Origin: Pseudomonas sp. Irchel s3h14
GTDB lineage: Bacteria; Pseudomonadota; Gammaproteobacteria; Pseudomonadales; Pseudomonadaceae
Direction of reading: 5' to 3'
DNA: 45,990 nt
Assembly: GCF_900187425.1 (NCBI RefSeq)
Contig: NZ_FYDJ01000033.1
Location: 1-45,990 of the forward strand
This document shows, piece after piece, positions 25,200-33,595 of this stretch. The notes below the pieces were generated by a model that saw nothing but the letters and a program-made list of their open reading frames with translations, ran no database searches and had not been told where the DNA came from. The translations under genes were made by a program, and so were the position numbers. Each line of letters begins with the position of its first letter. Positions within the stretch are counted from its first letter, which is position 1.

Positions 25200-26104
25200 T
25201 GGGAAGCCTCCAGCATGCGCCGACGACGGCCAGTGATGTATTCGGACAAGGTCATGATCGCGAGCGTGGTGACAATCAACACCACACCGGCAGCGGAGGC
25301 GGCGGGCCAGTTCATCAGCGGGGCGATCTGGTCATGGACCATCACGGCCAGCATCGGCACGCGTCGACCACCGAGCAGCAAAGGCACCACGAAGCTGCTG
25401 GCGTTGTAGGCGAATACCAACGTCGCACCCGTGATGATCCCCGGCATGCTCATCGGCAGCACCACCTGACGGAACACCTGCAAACGGCTGGCACCCAGCG
25501 TCGCAGCGGCTTCTTCATAAGTACGGGCGACGCCGCGCATGGCGCTGGCAATCGGCAGCACGGCCAACGGGAACGCGGTTTGCACCAGGCCCATCAATAC
25601 GCCGTTCTGGTTGTAGAGCAACATGATCGGGCGCTTGATCAGGCCCAGGCCCATCAGTGCCTGATTGAGCATCCCGCCAGGTCCCAGAATCACCAGCCAG
25701 CCGTAGCTTTGCAGCAACAGGTTGACCAGCAACGGCAACAGCACCGCGGCGAGGAAGATCCGTCGCACAAACGGTGAGGTCAGCCTCGACATGGTGTAGG
25801 CCACCGGGATCGCCAGCACGACGGCGATCACCGCGCTGATCAGGGCCAGGCGCAGGGTCAGCAGCAAGGATTTGAGGTAATACGGTTCCAGCAGTTGGGC
25901 GTAACTGGCCAGGCTGAACCCAGTCCATTCCGCGCCTTTGGTACCCACGCTCATGCGCAGTACCAGCAGGCTCGCGGCGATCAATACGCCCAGAAACAGC
26001 ATCGACGGCGAGAGAAAAAACCAGGCACGCGCCGTCGGCGAAACACCCCGATTGGTGCGCACTGGAGCGGCGGCAACCGGATGAGTCAGAGGTTGGTGTT
26101 CCAT
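25196..26104 (-). CDS. ABC transporter permease (PotB type)
   Basis: A 302-residue inner-membrane permease. After a polar N-terminus come about six helices, starting WFFLSPSMLFLGVLIAASLLVL. The EAA loop reads YEEAAATLGASRLQVFRQVVLPMSMPG. The ATG at 26104 is preferred; the frame runs to 26203, but that part falls in a REP element and has no ribosome site. Upstream of this gene lies the REP pair 26152-26217, which separates it from the binding-protein gene and may lower its expression relative to the binding protein. Confidence 0.9.
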   Translation of the reverse strand: MEHQPLTHPVAAAPVRTNRGVSPTARAWFFLSPSMLFLGVLIAASLLVLRMSVGTKGAEWTGFSLASYAQLLEPYYLKSLLLTLRLALISAVIAVVLAIPVAYTMSRLTSPFVRRIFLAAVLLPLLVNLLLQSYGWLVILGPGGMLNQALMGLGLIKRPIMLLYNQNGVLMGLVQTAFPLAVLPIASAMRGVARTYEEAAATLGASRLQVFRQVVLPMSMPGIITGATLVFAYNASSFVVPLLLGGRRVPMLAVMVHDQIAPLMNWPAASAAGVVLIVTTLAIMTLSEYITGRRRRMLEASQ

Positions 26105-26151
26105 AGCAAGGGTCTCGTCAATGGAAGATCTTGGCGAGTGCTGCGCACTCG

Positions 26152-26217
26152 ATCGCGGGCAAGCCATGCTCCTACAGGTAAGGCGCTGCTCTTGTAGGAG
26201 CAAGGCTTGCCCGCGAT
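26152..26217. repeat. REP-type inverted pair inside the ABC operon
   Basis: ATCGCGGGCAAGCC and GGCTTGCCCGCGAT ends enclose inner TGCTCCTACA/TGTAGGAGCA arms. It lies between the binding-protein and first permease genes, the position at which REPs in other transporter operons (malE-malF) stabilise upstream mRNA. Confidence 0.85.
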
Positions 26218-26247
26218 GAGGTTCGAAGAACCTCCCTGCGATTCAGA

Positions 26248-27351
26248 TCAGGAAGAAAAGATTTCCGTGTAACGACGAATCCATTGGTCATGCACGGAGG
26301 CCAGGAAGGCGTTGTCGTGCATGATCGCTTTCTCGGCAATCTGCTCAGGCGTGAGGATGTACGGGCTCTTGCGCGCTTCGGCGGAGATAATCGCCTTGGC
26401 GTTGACCGGACCGTTGTAGATGTCCTCAGCCATCTTGCCCTGCACCAGTGGGTCCAGAGAGTGGTTGATGAAGGCGTAGGCCAGATCGATATCGCCCGGA
26501 CGATTCTTCGGCATCACCGAGAGCATCAGGTCGGTGTAGAAACCTTCCTTCATGCCGAACGTGGCGCCCAGACCGTAAGCCGGGTCGCGGATCTGTTTCG
26601 GGAAGAATGCCGGAGCGTACAGGCCACCCATGTCCAGCGAGCCGGTGCGGAACAGTTCGGCGATCTGGTTCGGGTTTTCACCCAGGGTCACCACACGATC
26701 TTTCAGCTCGGCGAGTTTCTTGAAGCCAGGCTCGATGTTGTGTTCGTCACCACCAGCCAGTTTGGCGGCGATGATGATCAGGTCCATCGCTTCGGTCCAG
26801 TTCGGCGGCGGCAGGAAGATGTTCGGCGACAGCTCGGCGTCCCACAGGGCCGCGTAACTGTCCGGCGCTTCCTTGATGGTGCGGGTGCTGTAGACAAGGC
26901 TGTTGCACCACAGCAGGTAACCGATGCCGTGACCGTTGGCGCCGGTGCGGTATTTCTCCGGTACGTCGACCAGGTTGGGGATGCGGTTGAGGTCGGGTTT
27001 TTCCAGCAGTCCGGCCGCGGCCAGACCTTCGGCACCGACGCCTGCCAGGGTGATGATGTCGTACTGCGGACGATCACCGGCGGCCTTGAGTTTGGCGACC
27101 ATTTCCGAGGTGCTGCCGGTGCGGTCAGCGATGACCTTGCAGCCGTACTTGTCTTCGAAGGTTGCCGCGATGTTGCGCAGTGCAGCCAGGCCCGTGTCAT
27201 CGGACCAGGTCAGCAAACGCAGGGTTTTTCCCTGGAAGCGTGTGTCGCTGGCATTGGCCTTGACGAAGGGCAAACTCATGGCCGCCGCGGCTACAGACGC
27301 CACGCCCACGGTTTTAATGAATTGACGTCTGTTTAAATCATGCTCGCCCAT
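26248..27351 (-). CDS. periplasmic substrate-binding protein of the ABC transporter
   Basis: A 367-residue protein of the spermidine/putrescine and iron-type bacterial solute-binding family. The signal peptide carries a twin-arginine motif (NRRQFIK, Arg8-Arg9) before the hydrophobic VGVASVAAAAMSL and an ANAS cleavage region, so Tat export is likely. Mature sequence begins with KTLRLLTWSDDTGLAALRNIAATFEDKYGCKV. GGGAG precedes the ATG at 27351. A Tat-exported binding protein is less common than a Sec one and suggests cytoplasmic folding before export. Confidence 0.9.
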   Translation of the reverse strand: MGEHDLNRRQFIKTVGVASVAAAAMSLPFVKANASDTRFQGKTLRLLTWSDDTGLAALRNIAATFEDKYGCKVIADRTGSTSEMVAKLKAAGDRPQYDIITLAGVGAEGLAAAGLLEKPDLNRIPNLVDVPEKYRTGANGHGIGYLLWCNSLVYSTRTIKEAPDSYAALWDAELSPNIFLPPPNWTEAMDLIIIAAKLAGGDEHNIEPGFKKLAELKDRVVTLGENPNQIAELFRTGSLDMGGLYAPAFFPKQIRDPAYGLGATFGMKEGFYTDLMLSVMPKNRPGDIDLAYAFINHSLDPLVQGKMAEDIYNGPVNAKAIISAEARKSPYILTPEQIAEKAIMHDNAFLASVHDQWIRRYTEIFSS

Positions 27352-27523
27352 GAAGGACTCCCTTTGTTTTTGTAAGTATGAGGTTGGTCGCAACCGTTGC
27401 ATCCGCGCGCCCAGATCAGCACCAAACCCCCGGTTTCAAAGGGTTTTAGTTGAGCCGACCGCTTCATCCTGAGGTCGTGCAAAACACCTGACTATCGATA
27501 AAAACTCATTGAAGCCATGACGC

Positions 27524-27554
27524 CAGCGCATGCCTCATCACGAGGCATGCGCTG
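27524..27554. repeat. 13-bp perfect stem-loop between aldehyde dehydrogenase and binding-protein genes
   Basis: CAGCGCATGCCTC and GAGGCATGCGCTG are perfect complements around ATCAC. On the minus strand, along which the operon runs, no T-tract follows, so a simple terminator is unlikely. It may be an mRNA processing or stability element or an operator. Confidence 0.6.
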
Positions 27555-27569
27555 AGCCTTTTCGAGCCG

Positions 27570-29018
27570 TCAGACCGCTCGAATCACGTGTTTGATTTCC
27601 TGGAAAGCCTGCAAGCCCCACGGCCCCAATTCGCGGCCGATGCTGCTCTGTTTGTAGCCTCCCCAAGCGGTCTGCGGGAAGATCACTTGTGGCGCGTTGA
27701 TCCACACAAGCCCCGCCTGCAAGGCGTTGGCGACCCGATCTGCCGCTTCGGCGTCGCGGGTGACCACGCTGGCCACCAGACCGAACTGGCTGTCGTTAGC
27801 CAGGGCAATCGCCTCGGCTTCGGTGGCAAAACTGCGTACGCAGATCACCGGACCGAAAATCTCTTCACACCACAGCGCACTTTCGAGGGGCACGTCGATG
27901 AAGATGGTCGGCTGCAAAAAATAGCCGCGCGGCAGGTCTGCCGGACGATTGCCGCCGCAAACCAGCTTGGCGCCGGCACTCAAACCACGATCGATGTGGC
28001 CGAGTACGCGCTGGTATTGCGCCTGATTGACCAGCGCGCCCATTTCCACGTTCGGGTCGAACGGGTCGGCCACGCGAATGGCTTCGGCGCGGGCCTTCAA
28101 ACGGATGAGGAATTCGTCCGCCAGTTCATCGGCGATCAGCACGCGGCTGGTGGCCGAACACATCTGCCCGGCATTGAAGAAACCGCCGCCACAGGCCACT
28201 TCCACGGCCAGTTCGATGTCTGCGTCTTTGAGCACCAGCAGCGAGGATTTGCCGCCCAGTTCCAGGCTCACGCCCTTCACGGTTTCTGCAGCACGTTGCA
28301 TGACTTGAACACCGACGGCGTTGCTGCCGGTGAAGGAAATCTTGGCGATGCGCGGGTCAGCCGACAACGGCGCGCCAACCGCCAGGCCAGTGCCACAGAC
28401 CAGGTTGAACACACCCTTGGGCAGACCGGCCTCGGCGATGATCGCCGCCAATTCCAGTTCCGGCAGCGGCGTGACTTCGGACGGCTTGAGTACCACGCAG
28501 CAACCGGCGGCCAGGGCCGGGGCGAGTTTCCAGGCAGTGGTGACCATCGGGAAATTCCACGGCACGATCAGGCCGACCACACCGCACGGCTCACGGCGCA
28601 CACGAGCGCTGAAGTCGTCGGTTGGCAGCTCAACATTGCTGTCTTGCTTGGCATCGAGCCCTTCGGCTAAACCTGCGTAGTACTCGAAGGTGGCGATCAC
28701 GTCGTCGACATCGATGGCGGCTTCAAACAGCGGCTTGCCGTTGTTGCTCGACTGCAAATGCATCAGCTGTTCGCGGCCGGCCTGCACGCCCGCAGCGATT
28801 CTGCGCAGGATCGCACCACGCTCGGCGCCGGTGGTTTTCGACCACTCCTTGAAAGCGCTGGTTGCGGCAGTGACGGCTTGATCGACTGCATGTTCATCGC
28901 CGCCGTTCACGGTGGTCAACAGGGCTTCGGTTGCCGGGTTGATCACGCGCAGGTGTTCGTTGCCAGCGGACCATTGGCCGTCGATGAACAGGCCGTCAAG
29001 CGTCGTTGGAAAACTCAT
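27570..29018 (-). CDS. NAD-dependent aldehyde dehydrogenase (BetB/KauB-like)
   Basis: A 482-residue class-1-like aldehyde dehydrogenase, which oxidises an aldehyde to its acid with NAD(P). Catalytic Cys287 lies in GQMCSAT, the general-base Glu253 in LELGGKS, and the cofactor region in PWNFP and FTGSNAVG. The ATG at 29018 overlaps the decarboxylase stop by four bases, so the two enzymes are translationally coupled. With an AruI-like partner, the natural substrate would be the aldehyde released by decarboxylation, for example 4-guanidinobutyraldehyde. That assignment is inferred; homology also fits betaine- or aminobutyraldehyde dehydrogenases. Confidence 0.9.
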   Translation of the reverse strand: MSFPTTLDGLFIDGQWSAGNEHLRVINPATEALLTTVNGGDEHAVDQAVTAATSAFKEWSKTTGAERGAILRRIAAGVQAGREQLMHLQSSNNGKPLFEAAIDVDDVIATFEYYAGLAEGLDAKQDSNVELPTDDFSARVRREPCGVVGLIVPWNFPMVTTAWKLAPALAAGCCVVLKPSEVTPLPELELAAIIAEAGLPKGVFNLVCGTGLAVGAPLSADPRIAKISFTGSNAVGVQVMQRAAETVKGVSLELGGKSSLLVLKDADIELAVEVACGGGFFNAGQMCSATSRVLIADELADEFLIRLKARAEAIRVADPFDPNVEMGALVNQAQYQRVLGHIDRGLSAGAKLVCGGNRPADLPRGYFLQPTIFIDVPLESALWCEEIFGPVICVRSFATEAEAIALANDSQFGLVASVVTRDAEAADRVANALQAGLVWINAPQVIFPQTAWGGYKQSSIGRELGPWGLQAFQEIKHVIRAV

Positions 29019-30652
29019 TTCGACACCGCCTTCATCCACACAGTCTGATCGATTTCAATCAGGGTCGGACCCTGACGATCAGTAGCGGCACGCAGTGCGC
29101 TGCGCAGTTGCTCGACACCGCAGACGGCTTCGGCTGCACAGCCCAGCGCCTTGGCCACGCCGATGAAGTCCGGGGTGTAGATGTCCACGCCGACCGGCTC
29201 GATGGCGCGGTTGACCATGTATTTCTTGATCTCTTCGTAGCCCTGGTTATTCCACAGCAGGACGATCACCGGGGTGCGCGCTTCAACGGCGCTGGCCAGT
29301 TCCGGCAGGGTAAATTGCAGACCGCCGTCGCCGATCAGGCACACCACTGGAGGACGCGCGCCGTTTTCAACGCTGCCGCCGAGCCAGGCGCCAATCGCTG
29401 CTGGCAAGGCGTAACCGAGGGTGCCGTAACCGGTGGACGAGTTGAACCAGCGACGCGGGCGTTCCGGGTTGAAGGTCAGGTTGCCGGTATACACCGGTTG
29501 GGTCGAATCACCGACGAAGACTGCGTTTGGCAGTTCGTGCAAGACGGTTTCCAGGAAACGGGTCTGGGCCAGGGTCGGCGCATCCCAGGTGGCGGCCAGT
29601 TCGTCGCGCAAGCGTGCGGCACGCACCTGGCCCCAATCGTTACGGCGCTCGGCCAGCGAGTGGTGGGACAGTTCGCTCAACAAGGCTTGGGCGGCGTTGC
29701 GCGAGTCGGCTACCAACGCGACTTTCGGCGGGTAGTTGCGCACGGTCTGGTCGGGGTCGATGTCCACACGCAGCAGCACGCCGGGAATCTCGAAGCCGCC
29801 GGCGAAGGTGACGTCGTAATCGGTCTCGGCCAGTTCGGTGCCGATCGCCAACACCACGTCAGCTTCAGCCACCAGAGCGCGAGTAGCGACAAGGCTTTGG
29901 GTCGAGCCGATCAGCAACGGATGGTTGGATTCGAGCATGCCTTTGGCATTGATGGTCAGGGCCACCGGGGCGTCCAGCAGTTCGGCCAGTTCAGTCAACT
30001 CGACGGCGGCATCGATGGCGCCGCCACCGGCGAGAATCAGTGGGCGCTTGGCACCGGCCAGCAGTGCGGTCATGCGGCTGATTGCGCTCGGCGAGGCACC
30101 GGCGCGGTCGATGTTCACCGGTACGCTGGCGAGCAGGTCATCGGCCTCTTCGACCAATACGTCCAACGGAATTTCGATGTGAACCGGACGCGGACGGCCG
30201 GCCTGGAACAGAGCAAAGGCACGCGCCAGGACGCCCGGCAATTCAGCCGCCGACATCAAGGTGTGGGTGAACGCCGCCACGCCACCGACCAATGCGCTCT
30301 GGTTTGGCAGCTCGTGCAGCTTGCCGCGACCGCCGCCCAATTGGCTGCGCGATTGCACGCTGGAGATCACCAGCATCGGGATCGAGTCGGCGTAGGCCTG
30401 GCCCATGGCGGTGGTGATGTTGGTCATGCCAGGGCCGGTGATGATGAAGCACACACCCGGTTTGCCGCTGGTGCGAGCGTAACCGTCGGCCATGAAACCG
30501 GCGCCCTGTTCGTGACGCGGAGTGACGTGGTTGATGCTCGAACGGGCCAGCCCGCGATACAGCTCCACGGTGTGAACCCCGGGAATGCCGAACACCTGCT
30601 CAACCCCGTAATCTTCGAGTAACTTGACCAATACTTCGCCGCACGTCGCCAT
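29015..30652 (-). CDS. aruI: thiamine-diphosphate 2-ketoacid decarboxylase, AruI-like
   Basis: A 545-residue TPP enzyme of the acetolactate synthase/decarboxylase family. The proton-relay Glu48 (RHEQGAGF), GPGMTN, the central domain (about 190-330) and the TPP motif beginning GDGGLQF with its distal NN (LLWNNQGY) are all present. The N-terminal MATCGEVLVKLLEDYGVEQ closely resembles AruI of P. aeruginosa, which decarboxylates 5-guanidino-2-oxopentanoate (2-ketoarginine) in the arginine transaminase pathway. The start at 30652 gives that N-terminus; the longer frame to 30748 crosses the promoter. No AruH-like transaminase gene lies in the window, so the ketoacid may be imported or made elsewhere. 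Confidence 0.85.
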   Translation of the reverse strand: MATCGEVLVKLLEDYGVEQVFGIPGVHTVELYRGLARSSINHVTPRHEQGAGFMADGYARTSGKPGVCFIITGPGMTNITTAMGQAYADSIPMLVISSVQSRSQLGGGRGKLHELPNQSALVGGVAAFTHTLMSAAELPGVLARAFALFQAGRPRPVHIEIPLDVLVEEADDLLASVPVNIDRAGASPSAISRMTALLAGAKRPLILAGGGAIDAAVELTELAELLDAPVALTINAKGMLESNHPLLIGSTQSLVATRALVAEADVVLAIGTELAETDYDVTFAGGFEIPGVLLRVDIDPDQTVRNYPPKVALVADSRNAAQALLSELSHHSLAERRNDWGQVRAARLRDELAATWDAPTLAQTRFLETVLHELPNAVFVGDSTQPVYTGNLTFNPERPRRWFNSSTGYGTLGYALPAAIGAWLGGSVENGARPPVVCLIGDGGLQFTLPELASAVEARTPVIVLLWNNQGYEEIKKYMVNRAIEPVGVDIYTPDFIGVAKALGCAAEAVCGVEQLRSALRAATDRQGPTLIEIDQTVWMKAVSK

Positions 30653-30683
30653 GTCTTTGCCCTTCTTGTTCGTTTGAGACGCC

Positions 30684-30719
30684 GGACCTGCGCAGTGTTT
30701 ATGATGAGTGGGCAGGTCC
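30684..30719. promoter_or_regulatory. inverted repeat in the aruI-lysR intergenic region
   Basis: GGACCTGC (30684-30691) and GCAGGTCC (30712-30719) are perfect arms with a 20-bp spacer. They lie 32-67 bases upstream of the decarboxylase start, in a divergent promoter region next to a LysR gene. The site is a candidate operator or promoter-overlapping control site. Confidence 0.45.
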
Positions 30720-30811
30720 AGGGATGACCTCATTGGAACGGGCGACACGTAGCCGCAACAATGGATAAAAAGTCATACTAGCCATGTCCTCACGTCATAC
30801 CTTGGATCCCA

Positions 30812-31693
30812 ATGAAACGATTGCCTCCCCTGCCGGCGCTGCACACTTTTCTGATTACCGCGCAGTGCTGCAACTTCACCCGTGCTGCCGAACAGCTGTA
30901 CATCACCCAAGGTGCGGTGAGTCGGCAGATCGCCGGGCTGGAAGAACATCTGGGTTATGAACTGTTCATTCGCCAGGCCCGCGGCCTAGACCTGACGGCC
31001 GAAGGACGGGAATGGCTGCCACGGGTCCAGCAGATTTTCGGCTTGATCGACGAAGCGGTGGAGCAGATAGGCGAGAAGCGCGAAACCCTGCAACTCAAGG
31101 CCCCGACGTGCGTCATGCGCTGGCTGTTGCCGCGGTTGTTGCAGTGGCAACGGGAGCGCCCGGATGTGCCGGTGGAATTGACCACCACGGTCAAGCACGG
31201 TGTGGACTTTCATCGCGAGCAGTTCGATGCAGCGGTGGTGTATGGCGTGCCACCGGACACCTCACTGGCGTCCCATCGGTTGTTTGATGAACAACTGACG
31301 CCGGTCTGTTCCAAGCCGTTGCTCGAAGGTCCGGTGCCGCTGCTGACGCCGGAGGATCTGGAGCAGCACATGTTGCTGCACCCGACCCGGGATGAACGGG
31401 ACTGGAAGGCCTGGCTGGCCACTGCGGATATTCGTTTGAGCAATGTCGGCAAGGGTCAGCATTTCGAAACGCTGGACCTGGCGATGTCGATGGCGTCCCA
31501 AGGGACCGGCGTGGCGATCGGGGATTGGTCGCTAATTGGCGATGATTTGAGTGCGGGGCGGCTGGTCATGCCGTTTGAATTGAAGGTGAAGACCGGGTTG
31601 GCGTATTACCTGGTTTTCCCGGAAAAACCCGGACCTTCGCCGAAGTTGAGGGAATTGATGGGGTGGTTGGTGGAGCAGGCCAGTTCCCGCTGA
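30812..31693 (+). CDS. LysR-family regulator, GcvA type
   Basis: A 293-residue regulator. The N-terminal winged helix-turn-helix (about 1-65) begins LPPLPALHTFLITAQCCNFTRAAEQLYITQGAVSRQIAGLE. The effector domain (about 90-290) has the GcvA-subgroup features of TCVMRWLLPRL and QGTGVAIGDWSLI. It is divergent from the aruI/aldehyde dehydrogenase/ABC operon, 160 bases away, and is its likely regulator, perhaps sensing the ketoacid or amino acid substrate. The effector is unknown. Confidence 0.9.
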   Translation: MKRLPPLPALHTFLITAQCCNFTRAAEQLYITQGAVSRQIAGLEEHLGYELFIRQARGLDLTAEGREWLPRVQQIFGLIDEAVEQIGEKRETLQLKAPTCVMRWLLPRLLQWQRERPDVPVELTTTVKHGVDFHREQFDAAVVYGVPPDTSLASHRLFDEQLTPVCSKPLLEGPVPLLTPEDLEQHMLLHPTRDERDWKAWLATADIRLSNVGKGQHFETLDLAMSMASQGTGVAIGDWSLIGDDLSAGRLVMPFELKVKTGLAYYLVFPEKPGPSPKLRELMGWLVEQASSR

Positions 31694-31802
31694 TCGTTCC
31701 CACGCTCCGCGTGGGAATGCAGCCCGGGACGCTCCGCGTCCCATCCAGAGCCGAACGCGGAGCGTCCGTTGAGGCGTTCCCACGCAGAGCGTGGGAACGA
31801 TC
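31692..31802 (+). repeat. 108-bp composite palindromic repeat, copy 3
   Basis: Same orientation as copy 1, with a slightly longer centre. It starts on the last bases of the LysR gene, so the LysR stop codon is supplied at the repeat border. It separates convergent genes. Confidence 0.92.
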
Positions 31803-31814
31803 GGTTACTTGAAA

Positions 31815-32429
31815 TCAATACCCGACAGCAAACCGCTGCCGAGGATGCTTTGGCGCTTCCACTTCATCGATCATCGCAATCGCATAATCAGCAAAAGTGA
31901 TCCAGCTCCGCCCTTCGCTACTCACCAGCAAATCATCCTTGCCGATCCGAAACGTCCCCGTGCGCTCACCTTCGACAAACTCTGCCGACGGCGACACAAA
32001 GGTCCAGTCCAGCTCTTTTTCCTGCCGCAGGTTTTCCAGAAACAGCGCACCGGCACTGGCCTCAGCCTTGTACGCCTGCGGAAAACCCTCGCTGTCGATG
32101 ACGCGAGTTCCGTCCGGCAGCAACAGCGATCCGGCACCACCCACCACCAGCAAACGTTTCACGCCGGCCTTCTGCACAGGCCCGATAACGGCGCTGGCAG
32201 GAAGGGTCGCGAAGTGCGCAGCGCTGATCACCACGTCATGGCCCGCAACGGCCGCTTGCAACGCTTCGGCATCAAGGGCATCGACATTCTTGGTGACCAC
32301 ACCGGCCCGCGGGCCGATCTTCAAGGTGTCGCGGGCAATGGCGGTGACGCTGTGACCACGGCGCAGGGCTTCTTCCAGCAGTTGGCTACCGGCACGACCG
32401 GTGGCACCAATGATTGCGATTTTGCTCAT
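31815..32429 (-). CDS. NmrA/SDR-type NAD(P)-binding oxidoreductase
   Basis: A 204-residue Rossmann protein. The N-terminal KIAIIGATGRAGSQLLEEALRRGHSVTAIARD holds the GxxGxxG nucleotide motif. DVVISAAHF and KRLLVVGGAGSLLLPDGTRV follow the atypical short-chain dehydrogenase pattern (YwnB/NmrA-like). The catalytic Tyr-x-x-x-Lys pair is seen only as AYKAEASA, so dehydrogenase activity is uncertain. Some relatives act as redox sensors. It is flanked on both sides by 108-bp repeats, so it is probably a single-gene unit. Confidence 0.87.
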   Translation of the reverse strand: MSKIAIIGATGRAGSQLLEEALRRGHSVTAIARDTLKIGPRAGVVTKNVDALDAEALQAAVAGHDVVISAAHFATLPASAVIGPVQKAGVKRLLVVGGAGSLLLPDGTRVIDSEGFPQAYKAEASAGALFLENLRQEKELDWTFVSPSAEFVEGERTGTFRIGKDDLLVSSEGRSWITFADYAIAMIDEVEAPKHPRQRFAVGY

Positions 32430-32467
32430 GACGTTCTCCAGTTGGCTTGGGTGTATCCAGTGCGAAT

Positions 32468-32578
32468 GATCGTTCCCACGCTCCGCGTGGGAATGCAGCC
32501 CGGGACGCTCCGCGTCCCATCAAGAGCCGAACGCGGAGCGTCCGTTGAGGCATTCCCACGCAGAGCGTGGGAACGATC
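32468..32578 (+). repeat. 108-bp composite palindromic repeat, copy 4
   Basis: Nearly identical to copy 3, only about 670 bases away and in the same orientation. It lies between two co-directional minus-strand genes, so here it would work as an intergenic insulator rather than as a shared terminator. Confidence 0.92.
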
Positions 32579-32599
32579 AGCGAGTGTGAGTGAATCGGG

Positions 32600-33481
32600 T
32601 TACCACTTCATCTCGCCCTTGGCGACTTTGGCGCTCAGCTCAAGCGAGCTTTCTTCACCCAGCTTCGGGTAGCGTTTTTTCATCGCGGCAATCAGCGCGG
32701 CAGCGTCTTTTGCCTTGGCGGTTTCTTCGTCGAACGCCTTGATGTAATCGGCGGTGAACTGCACAGCGGCCAGCGAACGGGCGCTCTCACCGAGGTAATG
32801 ACCCGGCACGATGGTTTTCGGTTTCAGGGTTTCGATGGCGTGCAGCGTGGTCAGCCAATCGGCGTGGGACTGCGGCGTCTGGGTGTCGGCCATCCACACG
32901 TGGATGTTTTCCGCGACGACGACGCCACCAACCACAGCCTTGATCGACGGAATCCAGACAAAGGTGCGATCCGGCTGCTTGCCCTCAAGCCCCACCACCT
33001 GCAACTTCTGCCCTTCGAGCATCAGGCTGTCGCCTTTGAGTACCTGCGGCACGATGGTTTTGGCCGGTACATCGGCGCCCATTTTCGGCCCCCAGAACGC
33101 CAGTTTGCCGTCGACGGTTTTCTGGATGTGATCCACGGTCGGCTGCGAGGCGAGCACTTTGGCGTTGGGAAATGCGGCGGTCAGGGTGTCGAGGCCGAAG
33201 TAGTAGTCCGGGTCACCGTGGCTGATGTAGATGGTGGTCAGTTGCTTACCGCTGGCGCGGATCTTCTCGACCACTTGCTCGGCCTGGGATTTGCCAAATT
33301 GCGCATCCACCAAAATCGCGTCTTTCTCGCCGCTGACCAACACCGAGGTCACCGGGAAGATCGCCTTGTCGCCCGGGTTGTAGACATCGAGGGTCAGGGT
33401 CGAGGCTGCCGCTGCGTGGGCGGCGAAACCGAGGGTGGCGGTGGCCAGCAAAATACGTTTAAGCGAGGTGAAGCCGATCAT
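32600..33481 (-). CDS. secreted MBL-fold protein with altered metal motif
   Basis: A 293-residue metallo-beta-lactamase-fold protein with a signal peptide (about 1-25, LLATATLGFAAHAAAA), so it is periplasmic. The usual HxHxDH motif reads HGDPDY at residues 88-93: the second and last histidines are replaced by Asp90 and Tyr93. A later VPGHY supplies one conserved histidine, and GGVVVAENIHVW precedes it. Metal binding must therefore differ or be lost. The substrate is unknown; lactones or quorum signals are typical for the fold only in general. The ATG at 33481 is chosen for the signal peptide. It is divergent from a LysR gene. Confidence 0.82.
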   Translation of the reverse strand: MIGFTSLKRILLATATLGFAAHAAAASTLTLDVYNPGDKAIFPVTSVLVSGEKDAILVDAQFGKSQAEQVVEKIRASGKQLTTIYISHGDPDYYFGLDTLTAAFPNAKVLASQPTVDHIQKTVDGKLAFWGPKMGADVPAKTIVPQVLKGDSLMLEGQKLQVVGLEGKQPDRTFVWIPSIKAVVGGVVVAENIHVWMADTQTPQSHADWLTTLHAIETLKPKTIVPGHYLGESARSLAAVQFTADYIKAFDEETAKAKDAAALIAAMKKRYPKLGEESSLELSAKVAKGEMKW

Positions 33482-33595
33482 CTGTTGCTCCGTTGTCCGA
33501 ATGCCGTGCTTGGCGATGGGACAGAGCTTAGTTGCATGACTCAGTACAAAAAATGCGATGCTGGGACATAGTTTGTTTCTGAAAGCGGGCAAATC

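Noticed and set aside
29006..30622. 538-residue plus-strand frame over the aruI-like gene
   Set aside because: Antisense shadow of a clear TPP enzyme.
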